Part shown: piece by piece, positions 44,687 to 56,684 of the stretch
How the letters are laid out: each line of letters begins with the position of its first letter
How positions within the stretch are numbered: the stretch's first letter is position 1
Source of the DNA: CAVPCY01 sp963770765
GTDB lineage: Bacteria > Actinomycetota > Coriobacteriia > Anaerosomatales > PHET01
DNA: 64,000 nt
NCBI GenBank assembly: GCA_963770765.1
Contig: CAVYQS010000012.1
Location: 372,001-436,000 of the forward strand
Direction of reading: 5' to 3'
The notes under the pieces: model-generated
Told to the model about the DNA's origin: nothing
What the model saw: the letters and a program-made list of their open reading frames with translations, nothing else
Database searches by the model: none
Made by a program: the position numbers and the translations under genes

Positions 44687-45525
44687 GAGGCGCTCCCTTC
44701 GGTCAGCGAAGCGAGTTCGGCGACGGCACCGGCACGCTCCGTGGCGCTCGGCGCCTTGCCGTGCCACCCGGCGTCGTCCTCCATGAACGACACTCCCTTG
44801 CCCTTGACCGTCCTGGCCACGACCACCGCGGGGCCTCCACGGTGCTCGCGGGCGGCGACGATCGCTTCGCGAAGCTGCTCGACGTCGTGGCCGTCACATT
44901 CGAAGGTCCGCCAGCCGAACGCCGAGAACTTCTGTGCGATGCCGCCCAGGCACATGACCTCCGTGCACGCCCCGTCGATCTGCAGACCGTTCTCGTCGAC
45001 GATGGCCACGAGATTCTCGAGCCCGTGGTGCGCGGCGAACATCGCCGCCTCCCACACCTGACCCTCTTGCAGCTCGCCGTCGCCCATCAGGCAGAAGACA
45101 GTGCGATCGTCAGCTGCCTCGATACCCATTCCCGCTGCAAGACCGCTCGCGATCGAGAGCCCCTGCCCGAGAGACCCCGTTGAGACCTCGACCCCGGGCG
45201 TCTTCTTGCAGTCGGGGTGTCCTTGGAGCATCGAGCCCAGCTTACGAAGCGTCGCGAGGTGATCGCGGCCGAAGTACCCCGCCTCAGCCAGCGCGGCGTA
45301 CAGGACAGGTGCGGCATGACCCTTGGACAACACGAACCGGTCGCGCTCAGGCCACAGCGGATTCGCCGGATCGTGTCGGAGCACGTCGCCGAAGTACAGC
45401 GTGGCGACTATGTCGGCCGACGAGAGCGATCCACCCGGGTGGCCGCTTCCCGCCTCGGCGATCATCTCGACGATATCGATCCTCATCGTCGCGGCCTTCG
45501 CCTCGACACGAGCGCGATCCCACAT
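44683..45525 (-). CDS. Transketolase, N-terminal subunit
   Basis: 281 aa from ATG 45525 (GGAG 6 bases upstream; ATG 45537 has no such site). ThDP pyrophosphate domain: IAEAGSGHPGGSLSSADI, RFVLSKGHAAPVLYAAL, STGSLGQGLSIASGLA, LMGDGELQEGQVWEAAMFA (GDG...N-type ThDP motif), ENLVAIVDENGLQIDG. Forms the active enzyme with the C-terminal subunit in the non-oxidative pentose phosphate pathway. Confidence 0.94.
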   Translation of the reverse strand: MWDRARVEAKAATMRIDIVEMIAEAGSGHPGGSLSSADIVATLYFGDVLRHDPANPLWPERDRFVLSKGHAAPVLYAALAEAGYFGRDHLATLRKLGSMLQGHPDCKKTPGVEVSTGSLGQGLSIASGLAAGMGIEAADDRTVFCLMGDGELQEGQVWEAAMFAAHHGLENLVAIVDENGLQIDGACTEVMCLGGIAQKFSAFGWRTFECDGHDVEQLREAIVAAREHRGGPAVVVARTVKGKGVSFMEDDAGWHGKAPSATERAGAVAELASLTEGSAS

Positions 45526-45643
45526 ACGGTGCTCCATTCGGTGGTCGGCGGACACAGGCGCGCCGCGCCGAAGGTCGGTACGGCGCCCGGAAAGGATACC
45601 ACTCACGCCGCTCCCCACTGCGGTTCACGAACGGCCCCGGGAG

Positions 45644-46526
45644 CTACCTTGACAGCTCCTTGAAACCCTCGCCGATGGCTTCATGCACGTTCGAGATGAT
45701 CACCATCGCCGTCGGGTCGTGCGCAGCGACGATAGCCTTGAGGTCGTCGAGCTCGTTGCGTGCGAGCACCACCAGCAGCGTCCCGCGCCGTTCTCCGGTC
45801 CACACCCCGGTGGCCTCCAGCCGCGTGGCGCCGCGGCCCAGTTCCTGAGTGACGGATTCGCCGATGCGATCGGCCTCATCCGAGATGATCCACACCGCCT
45901 TCTCGACCGATATGCCCTCGAGCACCAAGTCGATGGTCATGGTGGCCACGAAGATGGCTACGACGCCGTAGAGGGCGAGCTTGGGCCCGAACTGCAGGGC
46001 CGCAAGAACCGTCACACCCGCATCGACGACGAGCATGATCTGGCCCACGCCGAACGGGACGCGCCGTCGAGAGCAGCTGGGCGACGATATCCGTTCCGCC
46101 GGTGTTGCCGCCCGCCTTGAAGACCAGCCCCATCCCCAGGCCCGTTATCGCACCGCCGTACAATGCCGCCAGCAACAGGTCGTCAGAGGCCAGACGAGGC
46201 GTCACCGCCCCGAGGACATCGACGGCGACCGAGAGCGCAACCGCCCCGTAGAGGGTCTTGGCAAGGTACGCCACGCCGCGGAGACGCCACGCGATGATCA
46301 GCAGGATGCCGTTGAAGATGAGCATCTGAACGCCGACCGAGACGCTCACGCCGAAGGTCTCAAGCCCCCAGTAGTAGAGAACCGTTGCAAGGCCCGAGAC
46401 TCCGCCTGCCGCGATCTTGTTGGGGATCAGAAACGCGTCGAGAGCCCACGCCGTCATCAGAATGCCCACGGTCATGAGCGCGAACGACCTCAGCCGCCGA
46501 CTCTTGAGTACTCGCTCGACTACCAT
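45644..46526 (-). pseudogene. YitT/DUF2179-family membrane protein, frameshifted
   Basis: ATG 46526 (GGAGG upstream). First part: RSFALMTVGILMTAWALDAFLIPNKIAAGGVSG, several helices, and the YitT motif GLVFKAGGNTGGTDIVAQLL. The frame then breaks; the next frame continues VPFGVGQIMLVVDAGVTVLA and the DUF2179 domain (RRGTLLVVLARNELDDLKAIV) to 45644. Removing one base at 46064-46065 gives LLSTRVPFGVGQIM, the normal sequence, about 293 aa. Function of the family is unknown. Probably intact in the organism. Confidence 0.82.
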
Positions 46527-46530
46527 GCGC

Positions 46531-47328
46531 TCACCTCCCAGCCGAACCGGGAGAGGAGCCCGCTGGCCACTCCCACTCGCCGCCCACATCAAGCCGGGGC
46601 CGCGGCCGCTTCGCAAGCAGGTGGCCCAAGGCGGTCTTGGCATCGCGATTGACCAGCCGGACGGGATCCACACCGATCTGCTCGGCGACCTCGAGCGCGG
46701 CGTCGAACCGGCCCACGTGCAGCGCGTAGTGGGCGTCGGATCCTATGGCCATCGGCGCACCCGCCTCGAGGGCGGCGATCGCGAACTCCCGCTCGCGATG
46801 TGCGCTGGCCGACCTCGCGCTCGTGGGGGCGAAGGAGTGATCGTTGAGCTCGAGGATCACGTTGTGCCGAACCGCGGCTTCGACGATCGAATCGAGCTCG
46901 ACGGGGAACTCGTCCTCGTTGCCGGGATGACTGATCATGTCGACGTTGGGGTTCGCCATGACTCTGAGCAGGACCTCGGTGTTCTTGACCCGATCCTTGT
47001 CGTCGAAGCCGGTGAGCGGATGGAATCCCACCGCGACGAAGTCGAGCAGCTCAAGGAGGATGTCGGGCAAGTCGATGCCGTTCTCCTCGGTGGTCGACGG
47101 GGTCGCCTCGCACCCCTTGAGGATGCGGACTCCGTTCAAGGTGCTCGGGATGACCTTGGCATTCCAGAAGTACCAGGGGTGCGCGCCCTGCGGAACGCTG
47201 GGGCCGTGATCGGTCACGGCGATGAGTTCGAGGCCCCGGACGGCGGCGGCGAGTGCGAGCTCTGTCACGGTCGAATAGGCGTGCCCCGAGGCGATCGTGT
47301 GGGTGTGGAGATCCGCGAGTGGTCTCAT
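46531..47328 (-). CDS. PHP-domain phosphoesterase (YcdX-like)
   Basis: 265 aa from ATG 47328. PHP metal motifs: ADLHTHTIASGHAYST, AVTDHGPSVP, LKGCEATP (Glu), ISHPGNEDEFP, LELNDHSF, IGSDAHYALHVG. Nine-ligand trinuclear zinc site as in YcdX; phosphatase substrate unknown. Two bases before it lies the prfB stop; it precedes the YitT gene by 4 bp. Confidence 0.9.
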   Translation of the reverse strand: MRPLADLHTHTIASGHAYSTVTELALAAAVRGLELIAVTDHGPSVPQGAHPWYFWNAKVIPSTLNGVRILKGCEATPSTTEENGIDLPDILLELLDFVAVGFHPLTGFDDKDRVKNTEVLLRVMANPNVDMISHPGNEDEFPVELDSIVEAAVRHNVILELNDHSFAPTSARSASAHREREFAIAALEAGAPMAIGSDAHYALHVGRFDAALEVAEQIGVDPVRLVNRDAKTALGHLLAKRPRPRLDVGGEWEWPAGSSPGSAGR

Positions 47329-47329
47329 G

Positions 47330-48472
47330 CTAGCCTTCGCGCCCAGAGGCCGATCCCACCTCGGCCGCCTGCTCGTTGGAGACCCTCCAGCGGTGGTACC
47401 CCACGACGAAGTCATCGATATCGCCATCGAGCACGGCGTCGACATTGCCGGACTCATGACCGGTCCGAACGTCCTTGACGAGCTGGTATGGGTACAAGAC
47501 GTAGTTTCGAATCTGGCTACCGAAGGTAATCTCTCGCTTCGGGCCCCTCAGCTCGTCGAGCTCGGCGTCACGCCGCTCCTTCTCGATCTCGTAGAGCCGG
47601 GAACGGAGGATCTTCATCGCGGCGTCCTTGTTCTTGTGCTGCGACTTCTCGTTCTGGCACGTCACCACGATCCCAGAGGGGATGTGAGTCAGTCGGACCG
47701 CCGAGTCGGTCGTGTTCACCGACTGCCCACCCGGACCGCTCGAGCGGTAGACGTCGACCCGGACGTCCTCGTCGCGGATCTCGACGGCGACGTCGTCGGG
47801 GAGTACGGGGAGCACCTCAACGCCGGCGAAGGTCGTCTGGCGGCGCTTCTTCTCATCGGTGGGGCTGATTCTGACGAGCCGGTGGACTCCCATCTCAGAC
47901 ATCAACATGCCGTAGGCGTTCCGGCCGTGCACGGTGAACACAGCCCGGTCGATGCCCAACTCCACCCCGGCCGGAGCGTCATGCAGATCGAGTTTCCACT
48001 TCTTGCGCTCGGCGTACTTCATGTACATCCGCAGCAGCATCTCCGACCAGTCCTGTGCCTCGAGACCGCCTTGCCCAGGCGTGATGGTCACGATCGCGTC
48101 GCCGGGGTCGAACTCGCCCGTGAACCACGACGCGACCTCAAGGCCGTCGACGCGCTTGACCATATCGGAAAGCGCCTCAGACACTTCGTCTGCGAGCTCC
48201 TGGTCCTCCTCGGCGAGCGCGAACTCGTTGGCGACCTCGGCGTCGTCGAGAGCTGCGAGGATCTCCTCATAGGTCTCGATCTCGTCGCGCAGACCTGCCG
48301 CCTGCGCCATGACCGACTGGGCCGTGGCTTGGTCGTCCCAGAACCCCGGCTCAGCCGACCTGGCGTCGAGCGTACCGAGGTCTCCGCGCTTCGCCTCGAC
48401 GTGCAGGTACTCGCCCATCTCGATCACACGGGCCCGAAGGCGCTCTATGTCTGCCGAGCGGTTCTCGATCAT
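47330..48472 (-). CDS. prfB: Peptide chain release factor 2, with SPT instead of SPF
   Basis: Terminates translation at UGA and UAA. 380 aa, read in one frame from ATG 48472, so there is no programmed frameshift. Catalytic GGQ in YRSSGPGGQSVNTTDSAVR; TPGQGGLEAQDWSEML and HRLVRISPTDEKKRRQTTFA are the RF2 landmarks. The tripeptide that reads the stop codon, SPF in most RF2, is SPT here, which may be a lineage trait. Downstream of secA by 6 bp; secA-prfB order is conserved. Confidence 0.95.
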   Translation of the reverse strand: MIENRSADIERLRARVIEMGEYLHVEAKRGDLGTLDARSAEPGFWDDQATAQSVMAQAAGLRDEIETYEEILAALDDAEVANEFALAEEDQELADEVSEALSDMVKRVDGLEVASWFTGEFDPGDAIVTITPGQGGLEAQDWSEMLLRMYMKYAERKKWKLDLHDAPAGVELGIDRAVFTVHGRNAYGMLMSEMGVHRLVRISPTDEKKRRQTTFAGVEVLPVLPDDVAVEIRDEDVRVDVYRSSGPGGQSVNTTDSAVRLTHIPSGIVVTCQNEKSQHKNKDAAMKILRSRLYEIEKERRDAELDELRGPKREITFGSQIRNYVLYPYQLVKDVRTGHESGNVDAVLDGDIDDFVVGYHRWRVSNEQAAEVGSASGREG

Positions 48473-48478
48473 CTCAGG

Positions 48479-51238
<2,760 letters not shown>

Positions 51239-51619
51239 GGAGGAATCTACACCTTCTTGAGGCGGAAATGGCGTGCTGAAAGCCCACCGATTCTAGCACA
51301 GCAGGGTGTGCAGACCATGGGCTCGGGAATCGGCCGACATGCTCCTGTTACCGCTCGACGCGACGCGCGGACCGGCGCCGTTCGGCCCCGGTCCGCGATG
51401 CTCCGCTCCGCAGGGCCCCTCGGGCCCGGATCGGGCTGCTTCAGTTCGGTCGATGCCCCTCAGAGTCTCCCACTCCACACCAACGTGAACCTCGGCAAGC
51501 CGTCCCCGCTTCGCTCGACAATCGAGAGCCCGACGAGTCCTGCGTCGACCCACCTCAATGGGTCGATGACAGCGTAGCTCGAGGTCCTTACCCAGACCTT
51601 ACCGCGAGATTGCCAAATC
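51239..51619. other. 381-bp gap between the SARP-type regulator and secA
   Basis: No convincing gene. Minus-strand TGCTAGAAT at 51290-51298 is a good candidate secA promoter. A 10-bp inverted repeat CGCGGACCGG/CCGGTCCGCG (51366-51397) could end transcription from the regulator operon. An 86-codon minus frame at 51293-51553 has very Arg-rich composition and no family-like text and was not accepted. Confidence 0.6.
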
Positions 51620-54600
51620 CTAGCGACCCGCGTTAAGACCGAAATCGTCGTAGCGCGGACGCTTCTCCATGCAGAGAATCTGCTGGTAGAGGGCTACGGT
51701 TTCCGGCGAAGGATCGAGACCGAGCTCCTCGGCGATCTGAGTCTTGCACGCGACGAACGTCTCGATCGCCGCACTTCGCTGTCCGGCGGCGATCTGACAG
51801 CGCAGCAGCGACTGGTAGAGATCCTCTCGGAAAGGGTCGATTGCGAGCGCCCTGCGCGCGTACACGACGGCCTCGCAGGGGTCATCCTTCTCGAGAAGCA
51901 GTTCGACGGCGCGCAGCATCGCTGCAACGAAGTCCAGGCGGTATCGGTCCCTGATGGGAGTGAACCATTCATCGTAGAGGTCGCCCGGGAGCAGCTCTCC
52001 GCGATAGACACTCGCCAGACGCTCGTACGCTTCGATCGCCTTGGCAGGATCGCCTTCGGCCTCCGCTTGTCTCGCGGACGACAGGTACTCCTCGAACTCG
52101 TCCACATCCGATCGGACGGCATCTCGGACGATGCTGCACAGCCCGCCGGTGTTGTCCACGTACGGGCAGGGCCCGGGCGTGCCCTCGGTGAGGGCTGTCT
52201 TCATGCTGCTCCAAGCGACGTAGAAGTTGTTCTTGGCCCGGTCCTCCGGGAGATCGGGCCACACGTGGGTGAGTAGCTGCTCGCGCGATAGTTGACGACC
52301 ACGCTCCAGAACGAGGATCGCGAAGAGCATCCGGGCCTTGCGCTTCCGCCAGTCCTTTTCGCGAACCGCACGGTCTCCCACTACGACCTCAAGCCCTCCG
52401 AAGAGCCTGACTCGGCACAAAGGGCTTCCCTTGCGTTCAACGAACACACGGAACTGGTCCGGGCCCATCAGCCTGCTCCCCAATGCTTCCCAATCGGGGG
52501 CGGACAGCAGGTCCCTAGACGCGCGAAGCGCACGTTCACTGGATTCAGCAGGCAGCAGTCGGAGCAAGTGAACCGGAATCTCGGCGGGTCCGATGGCGGC
52601 GGCGATCATGCCGAGCATGCTTGGGAATGCGCGGCAGTACATCGCCGCTTGGAAGTTGGAGTTCTCGGAACGAAGGTGCTCCGCCTTTGAGGCGATCCGC
52701 TCGACTGCGCGTGCAACGTCTCCGTCAACACGGTCACACTCAGCCAGAATCATGACCGCTCGGAACTCGTGATGCTCGTTCTGGCCGAAGCCCGCCGCGA
52801 CAACCGGCTCAACCCACGCACGAGCCGCGACCGGGTCACCCAACGCAAGCAGTGATGCCGCAATCTCCAGCGCGGCAAGCCGGCGAAAGTCAACAACATC
52901 CTCAGCGCAAAGCGTCTCATAAGCGCATTCGGCACTTGTCAACGACTCACTCAGGCGGCCATCTGCACGCAGCAGGATGGCCTCATATACGCGTGCTTGC
53001 GCGGTGACCTCGTGAGACCCCTCCTCCTGAGAGTGTAGGACGCCTTTGGAAACAACCTCGATGCCCCGCACCTCGTCGCCGTCACAGTAGAGCACCGCAC
53101 CCCAGGATGGAAGGAAATGGCTGAGGCTGGCAGGCCCCGCAATCGATATGATGTTCTGAAACAGGCTCTTGGCCCGGCTGATCCGGCCCATCTCAAATAG
53201 ACAGGTTGCCAAGTTTCCACGCGTATCAACTCGCTGGGAGACGCTCCCCGCGTCTTCCGCGACGAGGTTGGCCAGCGCCTGCACCGAGCTGCCGAAGTCT
53301 CCGACGGCCAGCGCGGGGAGCAGCGCCGTCGTCGCCTGCGCCTCACGTGCCCATGACGCGTCGCGTGCGTCACCCGTACTGCCCGCCGCACACACCGCAG
53401 CGAGCATCTTCTCCGCCTCAACGTAGGAGCCTGCCAGCACCAGTGAACCGGCGGCGGCGCGATAGAGCGCCATTCTGGCCGTCGACGATGAAGCCCTTGT
53501 CGCGAGCTCTCGGGCCTCGGAGAGCAGCGTTCCCGCTTCGCTCCATCGATTTGCCAGACGAAGCGCAACGAGTGCAGTCGCGACAGCTTGGGCGACCACC
53601 GCCGCATCGCCCTGATGCTCGGCTAGTACCCTCGCGGCGCGAGCCTTCAGCAGGGACTCCGCGTACTCATCGCGGTCCAGCAGGACTTCGGCCCACAGCA
53701 ACATGAGTGCTGGGCTTGTCATCATCCTTGAGATTGGCACCGACTCTATCAGGGGCAACAGTGTTTCCGCTCCCCCGGCCCGAAGACAATCGAATCCGAA
53801 CCTGTCGATGAACTCCGCGGCGTTCTCGACATCGGCCAGCAAGGCAACCCGCGCGGCCCTCACAAGATCGCTGCGCTCAGTCAGAACTGACAAGGCGCGC
53901 GCCACAAGGTATGACGGTACAACCCCCACGAAGGATGTGCCTCGGACCAAATGATCTGCGAGGAGATCGTGAACCGTAAACGGTGACCGTGACAGAAGAC
54001 CCGCGCTGTTGGACATCTCCACGCGCACCAAGGGGATGGCGTCTGCACATCTACGGAGGGCCTCAACGCCATCGGCACCAAGCGTGTCCGAGATGTCCGG
54101 TAGCCGACCACGACCTAGCAAAGCAGCGAACATCAGCGCGTCCAAGTCAACAGACGCCACTTGAGTCTCCAGTAGATAGTCGATCCAGGCAGAAAGGCGG
54201 TGTCCGGATCCGCCTGCAGCGACACCCTGCCCTCTGGCTTGCGCCATCACAACGAAGAAGGCCGCGTGGCCAAGAGTCTCCTCCCATGTCTCATCGACTT
54301 CTTCGATGCCGATTGGCAGGTGCATGACCTCCCGAGCAAGGTGACGTGCCTCGACACGGCTCAGTCGAAGATCCTCTCGGTCGATGAGACCGTATCGCCG
54401 GAGCACCGACTGCCCTTCTCCAGGGATGGAGCGTGCAGTCACCAGAACAACGCTGTTGGCTTGGGACAAGGCCTGCGCCAGCAGCCAGATCTGCTCCAAG
54501 ACAGCTCCGTCGCAGCCCAGTCCCGCATCGTCTATCACAATCAGACACTTCTCAGCCTTGGGCGCGACGGAGGCAACGGCAGCTGCGAGCTCCGGGAGCA

Positions 54601-54901
54601 TGTGGAGAACGGAGCCGGCGATGCTTGCTGAGGCGATTTCGCCTACTCCGAGCAAGCCCAATGCGCCAGAAACCACTAGATCGAGATCTGGCTCATCGCC
54701 CATGCAGTTGAGCCAGCAGGCCCGCTCAAAGTCCGACGCATACTGCGACGCGAGCGTCGTCTTGCCACACCCCGATGGAGCGACGATGAGATTGGTGGCC
54801 GCCTGCGAGTTGTTGAGCTGAGATACCAGGTGACTTCGTCGAAGCGCACCTTGCGCCGACGGCGGACCCGACAGGAACTGAGCACACACTTCTGCCTCCA
54901 A
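51620..54901 (-). CDS. STAND-type ATPase transcription regulator with C-terminal SARP/BTAD output
   Basis: 1093 aa. Walker A APSGCGKTTL at 41-50 and Walker B-like CLIVIDDAGLG, MalT-like STAND region to about 350, a long helical-repeat (TPR-like) sensor region at about 350-800, then an OmpR-like winged helix at about 829-925 (VRLFGGLEVVVGDRAV; RKARMLFAILVLERGRQLSREQLLTHVWP) and a BTAD domain at about 930-1075. SARP proteins usually carry the DNA-binding part at the N-terminus; here it is at the C-terminus, as in MalT-type architectures. Last gene of the HD/DUF5317 operon, 118 bp after DUF5317. Its ligand and targets are unknown. Confidence 0.88.
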   Translation of the reverse strand: MEAEVCAQFLSGPPSAQGALRRSHLVSQLNNSQAATNLIVAPSGCGKTTLASQYASDFERACWLNCMGDEPDLDLVVSGALGLLGVGEIASASIAGSVLHMLPELAAAVASVAPKAEKCLIVIDDAGLGCDGAVLEQIWLLAQALSQANSVVLVTARSIPGEGQSVLRRYGLIDREDLRLSRVEARHLAREVMHLPIGIEEVDETWEETLGHAAFFVVMAQARGQGVAAGGSGHRLSAWIDYLLETQVASVDLDALMFAALLGRGRLPDISDTLGADGVEALRRCADAIPLVRVEMSNSAGLLSRSPFTVHDLLADHLVRGTSFVGVVPSYLVARALSVLTERSDLVRAARVALLADVENAAEFIDRFGFDCLRAGGAETLLPLIESVPISRMMTSPALMLLWAEVLLDRDEYAESLLKARAARVLAEHQGDAAVVAQAVATALVALRLANRWSEAGTLLSEARELATRASSSTARMALYRAAAGSLVLAGSYVEAEKMLAAVCAAGSTGDARDASWAREAQATTALLPALAVGDFGSSVQALANLVAEDAGSVSQRVDTRGNLATCLFEMGRISRAKSLFQNIISIAGPASLSHFLPSWGAVLYCDGDEVRGIEVVSKGVLHSQEEGSHEVTAQARVYEAILLRADGRLSESLTSAECAYETLCAEDVVDFRRLAALEIAASLLALGDPVAARAWVEPVVAAGFGQNEHHEFRAVMILAECDRVDGDVARAVERIASKAEHLRSENSNFQAAMYCRAFPSMLGMIAAAIGPAEIPVHLLRLLPAESSERALRASRDLLSAPDWEALGSRLMGPDQFRVFVERKGSPLCRVRLFGGLEVVVGDRAVREKDWRKRKARMLFAILVLERGRQLSREQLLTHVWPDLPEDRAKNNFYVAWSSMKTALTEGTPGPCPYVDNTGGLCSIVRDAVRSDVDEFEEYLSSARQAEAEGDPAKAIEAYERLASVYRGELLPGDLYDEWFTPIRDRYRLDFVAAMLRAVELLLEKDDPCEAVVYARRALAIDPFREDLYQSLLRCQIAAGQRSAAIETFVACKTQIAEELGLDPSPETVALYQQILCMEKRPRYDDFGLNAGR

Positions 54902-55019
54902 ACCATCAAGAGGGGCGAGGGGTGCCCAACTGCCTAACTGCGAGACTACTATCGCCCAGCCGACGAAAGCAAGTGCCCATGCTGCGCCGCCACACGACGT
55001 CGCATGGCCGAAGCGCCCT

Positions 55020-55562
55020 TCAGGAGCGTAGCGCAGAAGTCTTCGAGCCCTCCTGCATGAGCTTCACGATTAGACAAATGATCCCGACCATGAGCAAGAC
55101 GTCTCCGGCACTCAGTGCGTAGGTGGCACCAAATAGCGGCAACAGAAGCACATCACCGAGCCAAGCGAGGACGGCATCTCGGCCGCCCGGACCGTAGAAG
55201 CCAGATGCCAGCGTCAAGGCGGTTGTGGTGGCCCGATCCCCCGGCACGGCCACGGGCATGAACCCGTTAGCCAAGACGACCAGCAGGTTCAGCCCTATTC
55301 CGACGGCAACAATCCGCATTCCCACCTCAGACCAAGTCAGAGCAATAACAATCAGAAGCGCGGCAGACAGAAACGCCCAGACGAGTAGTCCCCACCCCAA
55401 CCACTCCGAGGTCCCTAACCGACCGCGAACAAGACCCTGCAGGACGAATAGGGCGAGTATCGCGTACGGGCGAGGAACGGACGCGCTCTGGAGGCCGTTC
55501 ACTGAGCCCCCGGACGCCCAGCCAAGGAGCAACGCCGCGACAATCGCGAGCAGCACCGGCAC
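55020..55562 (-). CDS. DUF5317-like membrane protein
   Basis: 180 aa from GTG 55562, which directly follows the stop of the HD gene. Five or so membrane segments (MPVLLAIVAALLLGWASGG; YAILALFVLQGLVRG; LLVWAFLSAALLIVIAL; IVAVGIGLNLLVVLANGFMPV; SAGDVLLMVGIICLIVKLM). The ANGFMPV and WLGDVLLLPLFGATYALSAGDVLL elements fit DUF5317, a family without known function in Gram-positive bacteria. Recognition is from memory of the family pattern. Confidence 0.65.
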   Translation of the reverse strand: MPVLLAIVAALLLGWASGGSVNGLQSASVPRPYAILALFVLQGLVRGRLGTSEWLGWGLLVWAFLSAALLIVIALTWSEVGMRIVAVGIGLNLLVVLANGFMPVAVPGDRATTTALTLASGFYGPGGRDAVLAWLGDVLLLPLFGATYALSAGDVLLMVGIICLIVKLMQEGSKTSALRS

Positions 55563-56684
55563 CTAGCTCACCGCCGGTGTCCTGTAGCCAAGCTCGAGCG
55601 CGGCTGCGACAACCCGGGCCTTAAGCGGGCCCGGCACTTGAGCCGACACGCGGGCCACCGCACTGGATGAGTGTGCGCGCGCCGCGAGAGTGTTGCCGGT
55701 CGTGTCGATGTCGCTACTGAGCGCCACGATCATCGCAGTCATGAGGTTGTCGTCGGTGACGTCACTCTCCCTGGCCTGACCGTCGCAGAGCCGCAGCACG
55801 GGCAGGACATCATCGAAGAACGCCGTGTCCGCGAAGACATCAGATGAGGATCCGCGATTCGGGCGAGTATCGTCGGCTGGGACTCCGGCAAGAGCATCCA
55901 GATCGTGCAGCAGCGCGGCGTAACTCGCCTTCTCTATGTCGCTCGAACTAAGGCCCATCCGCGAGCCGATTGAGCGCGCGATGTGAGCGGTTCTGTCAGC
56001 ATGCCCCCGCAGGCGCTCATCTTGGCTCTCCGCCACTTCGACAAGCACCTCGACGGTTGCTCTGTACGTCTCTCGAATCTCCAGCAGTGAGGCCAGCGAC
56101 TGCCTAATCAGCAGGAGTAGGGCGACAACCAGTACGAGACTCCATGATTCCATCTGGGGATAGGTAATGGCCGCCAGAGTCGCGGCAGACACCTGAGCGC
56201 CAATCAACGGCGCCTGTCGCTGGAAGTTGCCGACTACGAGACGCTTGAGGGGCCGGCCTGAAAGCATGGAGAGAATCGCCTGAGCAGCAATAACTTCTGT
56301 CGCCAGGAACGCCCCCGACACCATCACGAGCTTGAGGACCGAGACAACATCGTTGCCGGGCGTCACACCCCATAGCCAGATCAGCGCCACGGCGACCGAC
56401 ATCGCTGCTAGGCGCGTGATGACCGCTCCGACCAAACGCTCGACATGCAGTGGGCCTCTGCCCACGTGTGCGAACACAAGAGACAGGATCGCGAGAGGTG
56501 CGAGGTAGGCAGGGCCCGCGACAAGCAGTCCCGCGGCCACGAGCGCGCCACTCACTCCCATGCTGTCGCCGCGAGGCAAGAGGATGTCGAACCGGTCCAT
56601 GACAATAATGGCCATGGCGAACCACAGAGCCGCGACCAGCTCCGGGGGGGAGCCAGATAGCCACGTTGCAGACTGACCAATCAT
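55563..56684 (-). CDS. Membrane protein with degenerate HD domain
   Basis: 373 aa, start overlapping the stop of the HD-GYP gene as ATGA. Six or seven membrane segments in the first about 200 residues, then an HD-like domain (DERLRGHADRTAHIARSIGSRMGL; YAALLHDLDALAG). The HDxGK motif is HDLDA and there is no HHExxxGxGYP motif, so it should not act as a cyclic-di-GMP phosphodiesterase. It looks like a paralogue of its upstream neighbour that lost catalysis; a regulatory partner role is inferred. Confidence 0.8.
   Translation of the reverse strand: MIGQSATWLSGSPPELVAALWFAMAIIVMDRFDILLPRGDSMGVSGALVAAGLLVAGPAYLAPLAILSLVFAHVGRGPLHVERLVGAVITRLAAMSVAVALIWLWGVTPGNDVVSVLKLVMVSGAFLATEVIAAQAILSMLSGRPLKRLVVGNFQRQAPLIGAQVSAATLAAITYPQMESWSLVLVVALLLLIRQSLASLLEIRETYRATVEVLVEVAESQDERLRGHADRTAHIARSIGSRMGLSSSDIEKASYAALLHDLDALAGVPADDTRPNRGSSSDVFADTAFFDDVLPVLRLCDGQARESDVTDDNLMTAMIVALSSDIDTTGNTLAARAHSSSAVARVSAQVPGPLKARVVAAALELGYRTPAVS

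Noticed and set aside
44683..45525. Transketolase split into two genes as a broken gene
   Set aside because: Both halves start and end at domain borders with an ATGA overlap; this is the normal two-subunit form.
47330..48472. Programmed frameshift in prfB
   Set aside because: The gene reads through in one frame from ATG; no in-frame UGA with a CUU-UGA slip site exists near codon 25.
51293..51553. 86-codon minus-strand frame between the SARP-type regulator and secA
   Set aside because: Arg-rich, no ribosome site, overlaps the probable secA promoter; looks like chance in GC-rich DNA.
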